Shown here piece by piece: positions 8,852-17,740 of a stretch of 64,000 nt of DNA. Origin of the DNA: Actinomycetota bacterium (lineage in GTDB: Bacteria > Actinomycetota > Acidimicrobiia > IMCC26256 > VFJJ01); assembly GCA_009886115.1 (NCBI GenBank), contig VFJJ01000011.1:91348-155347 (forward strand), written 5' to 3'. The notes beneath the pieces were generated by a model, which worked only from the letters and a program-made list of their open reading frames with translations, was not told the DNA's origin and ran no database searches. Position 1 is the first letter of the stretch, and every line of letters starts with the position of its first letter. Made by a program: the position numbers and the translations under genes.

Positions 8852-10105
8852 ATGAGCCGGGGGGCCCCGCCCGCCGTTCGACCACGGGCCTGGATCGCCG
8901 TCCTCGCCGTGGCTGCCATGGTGGGCATCGTGGTGGTGGCCGTTGCCTGGTCGTGGCCTGGCGGAGACGCGTCGACCGGCGCATCGGGGACACTGGCCGA
9001 GCGGGTCGGTCGATTCTCGGCGGCCGCGTCATCGGCGGAGTTCTCGGTGGTCGTCGACTGGGAACGGCCGTCGTTGGACGATCCCGACTCGACGTTGGTT
9101 GTCACCGAGCGGTTCACCGGGTCGGTGACCGTCGAGATCCCCGGCCGGTCGGAGTCGATCCTCGACAACGGGACGTACCTCCGGGGCCGGTTCTTCGACG
9201 GTACGGCGGCCTATCTCCGCAATGCCCAGACGCTCGATGCCCTCGCCGCGGCCCGCTGGACCAGCCGCGAGCTCACCGCCGCCGAGCAGGCCCGCACGTT
9301 CGTCGACCGTCCGAGGTTCCTCCGCGACCTGTTCGCTGCGCTCACCGGCGGGGTCGTGGGCGTGCCCGCTGGAGGTCTCACACCGATCAGCTACGAGCTT
9401 GGCGCTGCGCCGGCCGTGACGTTCCTCAGCGACATGCCTTTCGCCACCGCGACCGTCGTCGTCTGGGCCCGCGATTCGGGCGAGCCCCAGATCGTCACGA
9501 TCGCCGCCGAGGGTCCGGGTCGTCTCGCGGCCGAGCTGCGTTTCGGTCGCTGGAATGCCCAGCTGCTGCTGGAACCTCCTGGCATCCTCGCTCTCGACCA
9601 GACCCCGTCGATCGACGATCTGAGCCTGGGTCAGTACTCGGGGGTCAACCTCGTCCAGCCAGCGACCCTGCCCGAGGGATGGGCGTTGCTCGAAGCCGAC
9701 GTGGTGGCGGGTGGGGCCGGACCCGCTCGCGGTGCGGTGCCCTGCGTGCACCCGGTCTTCACCTACGGCGATGTCTCCGAACCCACCGGCGCCGGTGCCG
9801 ATGCCGGTGAGACGCTGGTGCTCGAGCAGCTTCCTTCGACATGTCGAACCAACGTTCCGGCCACCGCGCAGGAGCTCCTCGCCGATACCACCCTCGGCTG
9901 GTACGTGGTCGTCGACGACGAGACGATCATGGGCGAGATCGCTTCGGGCTCGACCATCGTCCGCTTCACGACGACGCTGGCGGTCGAGGAGGTCGCGTCG
10001 ACCTTGGCCACCATGTCGGCGCTCGTCCTGCCCACCACCCCACCCACCACGGTGCCCCCGACGAGCACGACGAGCACGGGAGCAACGACGACGACGAGCT
10101 CGTGA
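8852..10105 (+). CDS. Membrane-anchored extracytoplasmic protein, Thr-rich tail
   Basis: The protein is 417 residues. An N-terminal uncleaved or signal-type helix (about residues 14-33, IAVLAVAAMVGIVVVAVAWSW) is followed by a long outside domain. The first part (residues 45-260) reads like an LppX/LprG-style lipid-binding fold, with an acidic strand after the helix, many beta-strands and TYLRGRFFDGTAAYLRN, but the match is by feel and weak. A second part, from about residue 265, has two cysteines that could pair. The tail is Thr/Pro/Ser-rich and probably glycosylated or wall-spanning. It lies 14 bases after trpA and may be co-transcribed, though no functional link to tryptophan is evident. 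Confidence 0.75.
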   Translation: MSRGAPPAVRPRAWIAVLAVAAMVGIVVVAVAWSWPGGDASTGASGTLAERVGRFSAAASSAEFSVVVDWERPSLDDPDSTLVVTERFTGSVTVEIPGRSESILDNGTYLRGRFFDGTAAYLRNAQTLDALAAARWTSRELTAAEQARTFVDRPRFLRDLFAALTGGVVGVPAGGLTPISYELGAAPAVTFLSDMPFATATVVVWARDSGEPQIVTIAAEGPGRLAAELRFGRWNAQLLLEPPGILALDQTPSIDDLSLGQYSGVNLVQPATLPEGWALLEADVVAGGAGPARGAVPCVHPVFTYGDVSEPTGAGADAGETLVLEQLPSTCRTNVPATAQELLADTTLGWYVVVDDETIMGEIASGSTIVRFTTTLAVEEVASTLATMSALVLPTTPPTTVPPTSTTSTGATTTTSS

Positions 10106-10123
10106 CGGCAGCGCAGGGGCGGC

Positions 10124-10462
10124 TCAGCGGCGGAGGCCGTGGCCGAAGAAGCCGCCCTTGGGCCGGGCGTGAGCGTGGAAATGGTCGGGGATGTTGCGCA
10201 TGTGGCCGTCGACGTAGTGTTCGCCGAAGACGTCGGTGGCTACGCGGCCCAGGTGCTCCATCATGTGTGAGCGGTGCTCGTCGGGAGGCTCGGTCCCGTG
10301 CCAGCGCCACACCACCATCGGCGTCGCACAGATCTCGCACTCTGCGATCCAACACACGTCGTCCTCGTGGAACCACGGTGTGATCTTCGCTGCTTCGCAG
10401 AGGTCACACCGTGGGTCCTTCACGAGCTCGAGAGCAGTCTCACTCGGCTCCGGCAGGCTCAT
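10124..10462 (-). CDS. Small Cys/His protein, putative zinc-binding
   Basis: The 112-residue protein has a likely metal site. The first pair is CDLCEAAKITPW. CWIAECEICATPMVV supplies more cysteines, and HGTEPPDEHRSHMMEHL and HFHAHARP are His-rich. The spacing suggests one or two zinc ions. No signal or membrane segment is present. Similar short proteins with CxxC pairs followed by a Trp-rich strand occur in actinobacteria without known function. It is encoded directly downstream, on the same strand, of the decarboxylase gene (26 bases away), so it is probably the second gene of that transcript. Confidence 0.75.
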   Translation of the reverse strand: MSLPEPSETALELVKDPRCDLCEAAKITPWFHEDDVCWIAECEICATPMVVWRWHGTEPPDEHRSHMMEHLGRVATDVFGEHYVDGHMRNIPDHFHAHARPKGGFFGHGLRR

Positions 10463-10487
10463 CGCCCGGCTCCTGTCACGGTCGTCG

Positions 10488-11675
10488 TCACACGCAGTAG
10501 CTCTTCAGGGGGGGGAAACCGTTGAATCCCACCGTCGAGTAGGTGGTCGTGTATGCACCCGTCGAGAGGATCTCGACGACGTCCCCGGGGCGCAAGGCCA
10601 TCGGGAGGTGGTAGTCGGCCTTGTCGTAGAGGATGTCGACGCTGTCGCACGTGGGGCCGGCCAGCACCACCGGACCCGACTCGCTTCCGTCGTGTGGCGT
10701 GCGAATCCGGTACCGGATCGCCTCGTCCATGGTCTCGGCCAGTCCCGAGAACATGCCGACGTCGAGGTACACCCAGCGGCGCTCGTCGAGGTCGCTCTTG
10801 CGCGACACCAGGACGACCTCGCTGAAGAGCACCCCGGCGTCGCCGACGAGGTACCGACCGGGCTCGGCGATGAGGAGCGGTCGGTCGGGCCCGTTCATCA
10901 ACGGCCCGAGGTGCCGGGCGACGGAGTTGCGGATGGCCTTGCCGTACGCGCCGATCTCGGGGACCACGTCGCTGTAGCGCGACGGGAAGCCGCCGCCCAG
11001 GTTCACGACGGCCGGCGTGACGCCGTCGCGTTCGAGCATCCGGAACATCGCAGCCACCTCGGCGAGCGGGCCGTCCCACTGGTTGGGATGTCGCTGCTGA
11101 GAACCGACGTGGAAGCTGGCGCCGACGCGATGGCCCCGCTGGGCCGCGTCACGGAGGAGGTCGACGGCCATCAGCGGCTCGCACCCGAACTTTCGCGAGA
11201 GCGGCCAGTCGGCCCCTTCGCCCGCAGTCAGGATGCGACAGAACACGGTTGAGCCGGGCGCCTCGGCGTTGAGCTTGTCGAGCTCCTGGGCACTGTCGAA
11301 GGCGAACATCCGCACGCCCATCTCGTGGGCGTAGGCGATGTCCTTGCGCTTCTTGATGGTGTTGCCGTACGAGATGGTCGACGGCTGGGCACCGGCGCGC
11401 AGGCAGGCCTCGATCTCGCCGACGGAGGCCACGTCGAAGCACGAGCCCAGCTCCACGAGCAATCGGAGGATCTCGGGCGCCGGATTGGCCTTCACGGCGT
11501 AGAAGATGGCGGCTTCGGTGAGCGAGTCGCTCAGGGCCTGGTAGCGCTCGGCGACGATCGCGAGGTCGACGACCAGACACGGCGTTGGCGGGTCGTTGTC
11601 GGCGACGAAGCGCCGGATGCGGTCGGTGGGCAGATGAAGGGTGGCACCAACTGGTGGTGCGGTGTCGTCAGCCAA
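10488..11675 (-). CDS. Ornithine/lysine decarboxylase, PLP type III fold
   Basis: It decarboxylates ornithine, lysine or both, giving putrescine or cadaverine for polyamine synthesis. This 395-residue protein belongs to the alanine-racemase-like (type III) decarboxylases. The cofactor lysine lies in FYAVKANPAPEIL, then SYGNTIKKRKDI, GASFHVGSQQ and VNLGGGFPSRY. The phosphate site is IAEPGRYLV, and the catalytic Cys and Asp are in GPTCDSVDIL. The pocket that separates ornithine from lysine cannot be read by eye. The TTG at 11675 is preceded by GAGGAGG at ideal spacing, and no ATG lies nearby. It is divergent from the haemoglobin gene and followed by a small Cys/His gene. Confidence 0.9.
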   Translation of the reverse strand: MADDTAPPVGATLHLPTDRIRRFVADNDPPTPCLVVDLAIVAERYQALSDSLTEAAIFYAVKANPAPEILRLLVELGSCFDVASVGEIEACLRAGAQPSTISYGNTIKKRKDIAYAHEMGVRMFAFDSAQELDKLNAEAPGSTVFCRILTAGEGADWPLSRKFGCEPLMAVDLLRDAAQRGHRVGASFHVGSQQRHPNQWDGPLAEVAAMFRMLERDGVTPAVVNLGGGFPSRYSDVVPEIGAYGKAIRNSVARHLGPLMNGPDRPLLIAEPGRYLVGDAGVLFSEVVLVSRKSDLDERRWVYLDVGMFSGLAETMDEAIRYRIRTPHDGSESGPVVLAGPTCDSVDILYDKADYHLPMALRPGDVVEILSTGAYTTTYSTVGFNGFPPLKSYCV

Positions 11676-11871
11676 CGGTCCTCCTCGGTGAGTGGGGAGG
11701 GTAAGTATGGAGCACCTGGAGCCCTTGTCCTGCACGGATCCCGTGCGCGATGGATTCCATCGTCGCCTGTGTCGGTTGCGACGGAATCCGAATCGATCGG
11801 GGCCCCCACATGATCCGATCGCAAACGGACACGGTGCGATCGGACAGGAGCGGAGCCGCGAGACTGCGATC

Positions 11872-12249
11872 GTGGACGAGGAGATCACCCTGTACGACCA
11901 CGTCGGCGGATCGGCGTTCTTCGGCCCGCTCGTCGAGCACTTCTACGACGGCGTCGAGCACGATCCCGTGTTGCGGCCGCTGTATCCCGACGACCTGGGC
12001 CCCGGAAAGCGGGCCCTGCGGCTGTTCCTCGAGCAGTACTGGGGCGGACCGGGCACCTACAGCGCCGAGAAGGGTCATCCCCGCCTGCGGATGCGTCACG
12101 CACCGTTCGTGATCGGGCCTGCCGAGCGCGACCGCTGGTTCCACCACATGGTCGCGGCCGTGAAGCGGTCGGGTCCGAGCCCGGAGATCGAGGCTCGGCT
12201 CCTCGAGTACTTCGACATGGCGGCCACGGCCATGATCAACCACGAGTGA
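11872..12249 (+). CDS. glbO: Truncated haemoglobin (group II, HbO type)
   Basis: This small globin of 125 residues binds haem and oxygen in the cytosol. Group II globins from actinobacteria are linked to oxygen handling or peroxide defence. The sequence TLYDHVGGSAFFGPLVEHFYDGV carries helices A-B, YPDDLGPGKRALRLFLEQYWGGP the E helix region, HPRLRMRHAPFVIG the proximal His (F8) region, and RDRWFHHM the conserved group II Trp. GTG at 11872 gives the normal N-terminus. The frame is open further upstream, but that part overlaps the decarboxylase promoter region and looks non-coding. Confidence 0.92.
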   Translation: MDEEITLYDHVGGSAFFGPLVEHFYDGVEHDPVLRPLYPDDLGPGKRALRLFLEQYWGGPGTYSAEKGHPRLRMRHAPFVIGPAERDRWFHHMVAAVKRSGPSPEIEARLLEYFDMAATAMINHE

Positions 12250-12266
12250 CACCAGCGCCGCTGGCA

Positions 12267-12298
12267 CGGGTCAACGGGTCAACGGGTCAACGGGTCAG
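12267..12298. repeat. 8-nt tandem repeat between convergent genes
   Basis: Four copies of CGGGTCAA (the last ends in AG) lie between the haemoglobin gene and the convergent membrane-protein gene. The final unit overlaps the stop codon of the latter. Confidence 0.9.
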
Positions 12299-12912
12299 AG
12301 CCCGTCCAGCGTCTGACAGGAATCCATGTCGTTGGTCGTGGCGAAGGTGTCCATGCGCTCGGTGATCGACACGTCCTCGACGGCGGTGCCGTTGAACACG
12401 GCATCGCCGCTGTCGGCCGCGACCACGTCGGCCGTGTAGCCGGTGCGCTCGCGCACGTGCAGGTCCCAGTCGGCGAGCCAGGTGTCGACCACCAGCCGAT
12501 CGGCCACCATGGCCGGTGCGCTGGCGGCGAGGTCGGCCACCATGGCGCGCAGGCCGGCGTTCTCGGCCTGGAGACGGGCGATGCGTTGCTCGAACGTCTC
12601 GTCGTCGCGGCGCTCGGGAGCCTCAGGCAGTGTGGCCTTGAGCGACGAGCAGATCGACTCGGCTCGTGCCGCCCACGCCGTGTCGGCGAGCAGGTCGGGT
12701 GAGTCGTCGCCGGTGCCGTCGACGAAGGCGAAGATCCACAAGAGGATGATGCCCACGACCACCGTCGACCCCAGCAGCCGCGTCAGCTGGGTCCGCCGGC
12801 TGCGGTGGGTGCGGGAGCCGGGCTCGGTCGTCGTCGAGGTGCCTCGGGTGCGCGCCATCGGGGCCAACGGTACCGGGCCCTCCCGGCACGGCTCCGACGG
12901 AGCCCGGGTCAC
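12295..12912 (-). CDS. Single-pass membrane protein of unknown function
   Basis: The protein is 205 residues with a basic, Arg/Thr-rich cytosolic N-terminus and one membrane helix (STVVVGIILLWIFAFV, about residues 49-64). The outside part begins with a Cys-containing helix (AESICSSLKATL), then a coiled-coil-like stretch (ETFEQRIARLQAENAGLRAM), and ends in DMDSCQTLDGL, whose Cys could pair with the first. I do not recognise the family. The GTG at 12912 overlaps the stop of the upstream MFS gene as GTGA, suggesting coupling; an ATG at 12858 would drop 18 residues and is equally possible. It may be an accessory factor for the transporter. Confidence 0.75.
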   Translation of the reverse strand: MTRAPSEPCREGPVPLAPMARTRGTSTTTEPGSRTHRSRRTQLTRLLGSTVVVGIILLWIFAFVDGTGDDSPDLLADTAWAARAESICSSLKATLPEAPERRDDETFEQRIARLQAENAGLRAMVADLAASAPAMVADRLVVDTWLADWDLHVRERTGYTADVVAADSGDAVFNGTAVEDVSITERMDTFATTNDMDSCQTLDGL

Positions 12913-14570
12913 AGCTCGACCGATGTCGGGTCGAGGTCGTCGTCGCCGGGTTCGGCCGCAGGCGCGGGTTCGGCTTCGGGCCGCTTCCGGAGATCCACCG
13001 GGTCGTCACGGTCGTCAGTGGAGCCAGCCGGGCTCAGCTCGTCGAGCGTGGTCGCTGACGCCTCGGGGAGCCGGGGGAGCAGGAACAGGGTGGCCAGGAT
13101 CGGGATGACCCCCAGGATCGCGATCGTGCGACCCAAGCCGCCCAAGGGATCGCGGAGGAACCCGGTCGCGATCAGCCCGACGGCCGATCCGCTCACCCCG
13201 GCCACGAGCAGCAACGCGTGGGCTCGGGCCCGCAGCGCGGTGGGGAACATCTCGCTGCTGAAGCTGGAGATCGCCGGCGCGGCCATGGCGCCCACGACCG
13301 CCCCGATGGTGGCGGCCGTCCACAGGGGCACGCCGCTGGTGGTGTAGAAGGTCATCGAAGCCACCAGACCTGCGACGCCGAACCCGATGGCGACGGGCTT
13401 GCGCCCCTTGGTCTCGGCCAGGCGAGAGCCGACGAGGATCCCGAACAGGGCCGTGACGCTCGTCGTGGCGACACGGAAGATCGTGATGTCGAGCCCGTCG
13501 AACCCCCGGTCGCGTCGGAGGTAGCGGTTCGAGAACTGGGCCGCCGGGGCCACGAAGATCTGGAGCAGGAACACGAACGCCGCGAGGGCGAAGAACCGGC
13601 GTCCGTAGCGGCCCCGCACGATCTCGCGGACGGCCACCGGCCGGGCCCGCTGCTCGGCGCTGATGGCCTCGAAGCGGGGTGACTCCTGCAACCTTCGGGC
13701 CATCCCGGGGACGAGCACGAGCGAAGCCGCGACGAGGCCGTAGTGGATCCGCCAGGCTTCCCCGCCGAGATCGCTCAAAGGCAAGAGCAACGTCCCGATG
13801 GCGAAGCCGGCGTTGCTGGCCAGGGTCAGCATGCCGAGCGCATAGGCCCGGGCCCGCTCGGGAGCATTCTCGACGACGGTGATCGCGGCGATGGAGATGC
13901 TGGCATTGAACAGGCCCCGGCTGAGCACCTGCGGCACGGTGAACAGCGCGAGGTTCGGCGCCAGCGCCGAGAGGCCGCTCACGATCCCGATCCCGACGGT
14001 GGTGAGGAGCAGGACCCTGCGCCGGCCGGCGCGGTCGGCGACCGACGCCGCGACCAGGGCCACGATCACGCCGACCCGAGCGACAGCCAGGGCGATGCCG
14101 AGGGCGCGATCGGAGCTGCCGAACGAATCGCCGATGTAGTCGAGGTTCTGAGTGAACAACGACCCGCCGAAGGTGGCGATCGCCAGCAAGGCCGAAACGG
14201 TGACCAGATGCACTGCCTGCGCCTCGCTGAACGGGACGGGCGGCCCGGCGCGGACCTTCCGACGCCGCTCGATGTGCACGGGCTCGCCGCGAAGTGCGGA
14301 CGCGGCGCGTTCGAGGCCCCGGCGACGTTCCCACCACAGGCTCGGGGTGGTGACCCACCAGAAGTACGGAAGGCGCGGAGCCCGACCCACGACGAGCTCG
14401 ACGCGGCCGTCGTCGCCGACGCTCGCTGTGGCGGCGGCAGTCCCGTCGATCGACGACGAGATCGTGAAGTGCACGACGCCGTCGGTCACCCGCGCCTCGG
14501 GCAACGATGCGAGCCCCCGCTCGATGACCGTCTGGGGATCGGCATCGACGGTCAGCTTCAGGCGGGGCAC
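12909..14570 (-). CDS. MFS transporter with soluble N-terminal extension
   Basis: This is a 553-residue major-facilitator permease. About twelve hydrophobic helices run from residue 118 to 515. The loop 2-3 signature reads ASVADRAGRRRVLLL, and the second-half equivalent is VGSRLAETKGRKPVAIG. It resembles the sugar/metabolite (2.A.1.1/2.A.1.15-like) exporters, but the substrate cannot be told. Residues 1-110 are not membrane: LTVDADPQTVIERGLASLPE...VVHFTISSS looks like a small helix-grip or beta-rich domain facing the cytosol. Most MFS proteins lack it. The C-terminus is acidic and Pro-rich. The next gene overlaps its stop. Confidence 0.88.
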   Translation of the reverse strand: MPRLKLTVDADPQTVIERGLASLPEARVTDGVVHFTISSSIDGTAAATASVGDDGRVELVVGRAPRLPYFWWVTTPSLWWERRRGLERAASALRGEPVHIERRRKVRAGPPVPFSEAQAVHLVTVSALLAIATFGGSLFTQNLDYIGDSFGSSDRALGIALAVARVGVIVALVAASVADRAGRRRVLLLTTVGIGIVSGLSALAPNLALFTVPQVLSRGLFNASISIAAITVVENAPERARAYALGMLTLASNAGFAIGTLLLPLSDLGGEAWRIHYGLVAASLVLVPGMARRLQESPRFEAISAEQRARPVAVREIVRGRYGRRFFALAAFVFLLQIFVAPAAQFSNRYLRRDRGFDGLDITIFRVATTSVTALFGILVGSRLAETKGRKPVAIGFGVAGLVASMTFYTTSGVPLWTAATIGAVVGAMAAPAISSFSSEMFPTALRARAHALLLVAGVSGSAVGLIATGFLRDPLGGLGRTIAILGVIPILATLFLLPRLPEASATTLDELSPAGSTDDRDDPVDLRKRPEAEPAPAAEPGDDDLDPTSVEL

Positions 14571-14657
14571 CGCTGGATCGTAGGCACTCGGAGAGCGTGG
14601 TCCGGTTCCGTGGCTCTATGGTGCGCGCTCAAGCGAACGACGACCCGGGGGAAACCG

Positions 14658-15128
14658 ATGCCGCAGCTCCAGGTGGGAGACGCCGCTCCCGACTTCACGC
14701 TCAGCGATCAGGACGGCCAGGCCGTGTCGTTGAGCTCGCTCAGAGGCAAGAACGTCGTGATCTTCTTCTATCCCAAGGCCCTCACGCCCGGCTGCACGAC
14801 CCAGGCCTGCGAGCTGCGCGATGCGGCGCCGGGCCTGGCCGGACAGAACACCGTCGTGCTCGGCATGAGCCCCGATCGTGCCGAACTGCAGAAGCGCTTC
14901 GACGACAAGCACTCGCTGGGCTATCCGCTCCTCGCCGACACCGACCACGCCGTGGCCGAGGCCTACGGCGTGTGGGGCGAGAAGGTCAACTACGGCAAGA
15001 AGTACATGGGAATCATCCGGTCGGCCTTCGTGATCGACGCATCGGGGAACATCGCCGCGACCTTCTACAAGGTGAGCCCCAAGGACACCGTCCCCAAGGC
15101 CACCAAGGCCCTGGCCGCGCTGAGCTGA
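14658..15128 (+). CDS. bcp: Thioredoxin-dependent peroxiredoxin, Bcp/PrxQ type
   Basis: It reduces hydrogen and organic peroxides in the cytosol. The 156-residue protein is the normal length for Bcp. Its motif is FYPKALTPGCTTQACELRD, with the peroxidatic Cys in PGCT and the resolving Cys five residues later in QACE, the atypical two-Cys pattern. Further family features are VVLGMSPDRAELQKRF, YPLLADTDHAVAEAYGVWGEK and IIRSAFVID. A GGGGG run about six bases upstream supports ATG 14658. A strong bidirectional hairpin follows the stop. Confidence 0.95.
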   Translation: MPQLQVGDAAPDFTLSDQDGQAVSLSSLRGKNVVIFFYPKALTPGCTTQACELRDAAPGLAGQNTVVLGMSPDRAELQKRFDDKHSLGYPLLADTDHAVAEAYGVWGEKVNYGKKYMGIIRSAFVIDASGNIAATFYKVSPKDTVPKATKALAALS

Positions 15129-15140
15129 GCCAACACCCCC

Positions 15141-15190
15141 GACCAAGAGTGAGTTGACCCCCGCCAGTGCGGAACAACTCACTCTTGGTC
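15141..15190. terminator. 16-bp perfect hairpin between convergent genes
   Basis: GACCAAGAGTGAGTTG at 15141-15156 pairs perfectly with 15175-15190 across an 18-base loop. It lies 13 bases after the bcp stop and ahead of the kinase stop on the other strand, where a bidirectional terminator is expected. No T-run follows, so it is not a standard intrinsic terminator. A (CCCCGAG)n tandem repeat fills 15205-15231 next to it. Confidence 0.6.
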
Positions 15191-15239
15191 GAGAGGGGGG
15201 CCGTCCCGAGCCCCGAGCCCCGAGCCCCGAGCGCTGGTG

Positions 15240-17639
15240 TCAGCTCACGAGGGTACGGGTGACGTCGATCGTGGAGTTGGGCTCGATGGTCCGGTTCTCG
15301 TCGAACACGACCGTGCCGTTCTGGCGGATGCGGATGGTGAACGTCTGGGTGCCGCTGCCGCCGGGACAGACCGCGTAGTACACGACCCGCACCAGGTAGC
15401 CGCCGGGGGCTGCGCCGTCGACGGGCCAGACGACCCGTTCGACGGGGGTGTTGCTGCTGGCTGTCGGGATGCAGCTGGCGTTGGCGTCACGGTCGAGCGC
15501 TCCGCCACCGGGGGCCGTCGGGGAGTTGTACGCGACCGTCGTCCCCGACGGCTCGGCCACCACGACGAGGTCGAGGTCGGCCGGGCTGGTCCAGCTCAGC
15601 TCCACCTCGAGATCGGGTCCCCGCGGCGCTGGCGCCGACGACGCGGTCCCGAGCGCCGTCGTGGTGGTAGCGGGAAGTGTCGTGGTCGTGGTCTCGACCG
15701 GGACCACGAGCACATCGGCTTCGCCTGAGGTTCCGACGGGTCGACGGAACTGCGTGTCGTCGGCTGCGGTGAGCACCAGCGCCTCGACCGGAGCGCCGGC
15801 GACGACCACCGCGTTCTCCTCCTGCGAATACCCGGGCCAGGCTTCGCCGCTGTTGGGCGCTCCGGCGTCGAGTGGCTCGGGGCCGAGCAGCGGGTTCCCG
15901 CAGGCGCACTTGGCCCTCGGCACTCCCTCGGCGTCGACGAGCACGGCCGTGCCTGCTTCGAGCACCGACTGACGGGGTGTCGCCTGGCCGTTGGCGTAGC
16001 CGTGATTGGTGACCCGCGTGTCCTGACGCAGCACGACCGGCGTGAGGCTCCGGACGTACTCGGCGAGATCGGTGACCGCGATGCCTTGGACCCGGGCCCA
16101 GGCGGCGCCCTTGGCCGGCTCGCTCTGCAAGAAGGCGATCATCTGCTCGGCGTCGCACGAGCCGATCGACTGGGTCCCGCCGTAGAGCCCCGGCGTCGTG
16201 CCCACCACCGGCGTCACGCTGACCCGTCCGCCGCTCTTGGTGCCGCCGCTCGTCGAGCCGATCTCGGAGAAGCTGTTCCCCGCTCCCTTGGCCACGCTCG
16301 AGGTGAAGGGATCGTCGCCCACCGCAGCTGCCGGCTCGAGCACGAGCACGGCGCCAGCGCCCTTGCCGGGAACACCTGTCGCCGCGCCGCTGTCGTCGCC
16401 CCCCAGCACGGCGAGGGCGCTCAACGCCAAGGCGAGGGCGAGGAGGACCACGCCGACCGTGACGATCATGCGGGCCTGGCGTCGGACCTGGGATCCCGTC
16501 TCGGCCGGGGCACGATGCCCGTCCCCGGAGATGTCGCCGGGCGGGTGGGGATCGAGCCAGGGATTCGCCGCCGAGCTCGACGCCGCCGCTGCGCCGTAGC
16601 CAGCCGCAGCGTCGGACATGATCGTCGGCACGGCCTGGGTGGGGATCTCGTACGACGGGGGCGGCGGACTGGCGTACACCCGCGGTTGGCTGTCGAAGGG
16701 ACTGCCCGCCGCGGCGACTCCGGCCGCAGCCTCCGCCGCCGAGAGGTCGACGCTCGGCGGACCGCCCGGGTAGGCCGCCTCGCTGGTGAGCGGGCCGGCC
16801 CCGGTGGCCGAGGCGTCGAAGGTGGCGGAAGGATCGAGCGTCGCCAGGGCTCGGGCCAGATCTGCGGCCGACGGGTGACGCGCTGCGGGGTCCTTGGCCA
16901 TGGCCCGCTCGATGATGGCGGCGAGACCCGACGGGACGCCCGTCCAGCGCAGGTCGGGGACGGGTTCGCTGGCGATCCGGTTGAACACCGCGATGATCGA
17001 GTCGTCGGTGATGCGGGAGAACGCCGGCAGCCCGGTGAGGAGCGCGTACATGGTCGAGCCCAAGGCGTACACGTCGCTGGCGACGCTCGGGGGCCGACCC
17101 GACAGCAGCTCTGGCGCAGCATGGGCGATCGACGCGGTGATGCTGGAGGTCTGGGTGCGGGCGCCCTCGACCTGGGCGATGCCGAAGTCGGCCAGCATGG
17201 GCTCGCCGTAGGCCGAGACGAGGATGTTGGCGGGCTTGATGTCGCGGTGCAGCACGTCGGCCCGGTGGGCCGCGTCGAGCGCCCCCGCGATCCGTCCACC
17301 GATGCGCACGACGTCCTGCCACGGGAGGCGTCCGTCACGATCGAGGCGGTCCTGGAGCGAGCCGGCCGTGAGATACGGCATCAGGAGGTAGGCGTGCCCC
17401 GTGCTGGTGTATCCGGCTGCGTAGACGGGAACGATGTTCGGATGCGACGACAGCGCTCCGAGGGCCCGCCGCTCCCGGTCGAAACGCTCGCGGTTGCGGT
17501 CGTCGATGTGGGCGCCGGTGAGGATCTTGACGGCCACCTCACGTTGGAAGTCGACCTGCATGGCCCGGTACACGACCGCGAAGCCGCCCCTGCCGATCTC
17601 GACCGCGTCGATGAGCCCCGGAATCCCCAGATCAACCAT
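15240..17639 (-). CDS. Receptor Ser/Thr protein kinase, DUF6777-like outside domain
   Basis: This 799-residue membrane kinase has an intact catalytic domain: glycine loop EIGRGGFAVVYRA, VAVKIL lysine, catalytic LHRDIKPANIL, LADFGIA and the APELLSGRPPSVASDVYALG substrate loop. A Pro/Ala linker (residues 275-380) leads to one membrane helix (about 390-412, VTVGVVLLALALALSALAVLGG). Outside, residues 480-610 resemble DUF6777: SCDAEQMIAFL, LTPVVLRQDTRVTNHGYANG and CACGNPLLGPEPL. The last 120 residues are a strand-rich YfaP-like domain (WTSPADLDLVV). It probably senses an envelope signal. It lies downstream of fabI on the same strand but 100 bases away. Confidence 0.93.
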   Translation of the reverse strand: MVDLGIPGLIDAVEIGRGGFAVVYRAMQVDFQREVAVKILTGAHIDDRNRERFDRERRALGALSSHPNIVPVYAAGYTSTGHAYLLMPYLTAGSLQDRLDRDGRLPWQDVVRIGGRIAGALDAAHRADVLHRDIKPANILVSAYGEPMLADFGIAQVEGARTQTSSITASIAHAAPELLSGRPPSVASDVYALGSTMYALLTGLPAFSRITDDSIIAVFNRIASEPVPDLRWTGVPSGLAAIIERAMAKDPAARHPSAADLARALATLDPSATFDASATGAGPLTSEAAYPGGPPSVDLSAAEAAAGVAAAGSPFDSQPRVYASPPPPSYEIPTQAVPTIMSDAAAGYGAAAASSSAANPWLDPHPPGDISGDGHRAPAETGSQVRRQARMIVTVGVVLLALALALSALAVLGGDDSGAATGVPGKGAGAVLVLEPAAAVGDDPFTSSVAKGAGNSFSEIGSTSGGTKSGGRVSVTPVVGTTPGLYGGTQSIGSCDAEQMIAFLQSEPAKGAAWARVQGIAVTDLAEYVRSLTPVVLRQDTRVTNHGYANGQATPRQSVLEAGTAVLVDAEGVPRAKCACGNPLLGPEPLDAGAPNSGEAWPGYSQEENAVVVAGAPVEALVLTAADDTQFRRPVGTSGEADVLVVPVETTTTTLPATTTTALGTASSAPAPRGPDLEVELSWTSPADLDLVVVAEPSGTTVAYNSPTAPGGGALDRDANASCIPTASSNTPVERVVWPVDGAAPGGYLVRVVYYAVCPGGSGTQTFTIRIRQNGTVVFDENRTIEPNSTIDVTRTLVS

Positions 17640-17740
17640 GAGATCCCCATCTTGCCCGCTGGCGGCCGCCCCGTCGCGCCAGGCCCCAGGTCACGGGGCG
17701 CCCTCAGAGCCGAACACCGTCGGCCTCGCGTTCGCCAGGT

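Noticed and set aside
9966-10376. A minus-strand ORF over the end of the Thr-rich protein
   Set aside because: It consists of Arg/Pro/Ser runs from reading GC-rich DNA in the wrong frame. The Cys/His gene at 10124 is the supported one.
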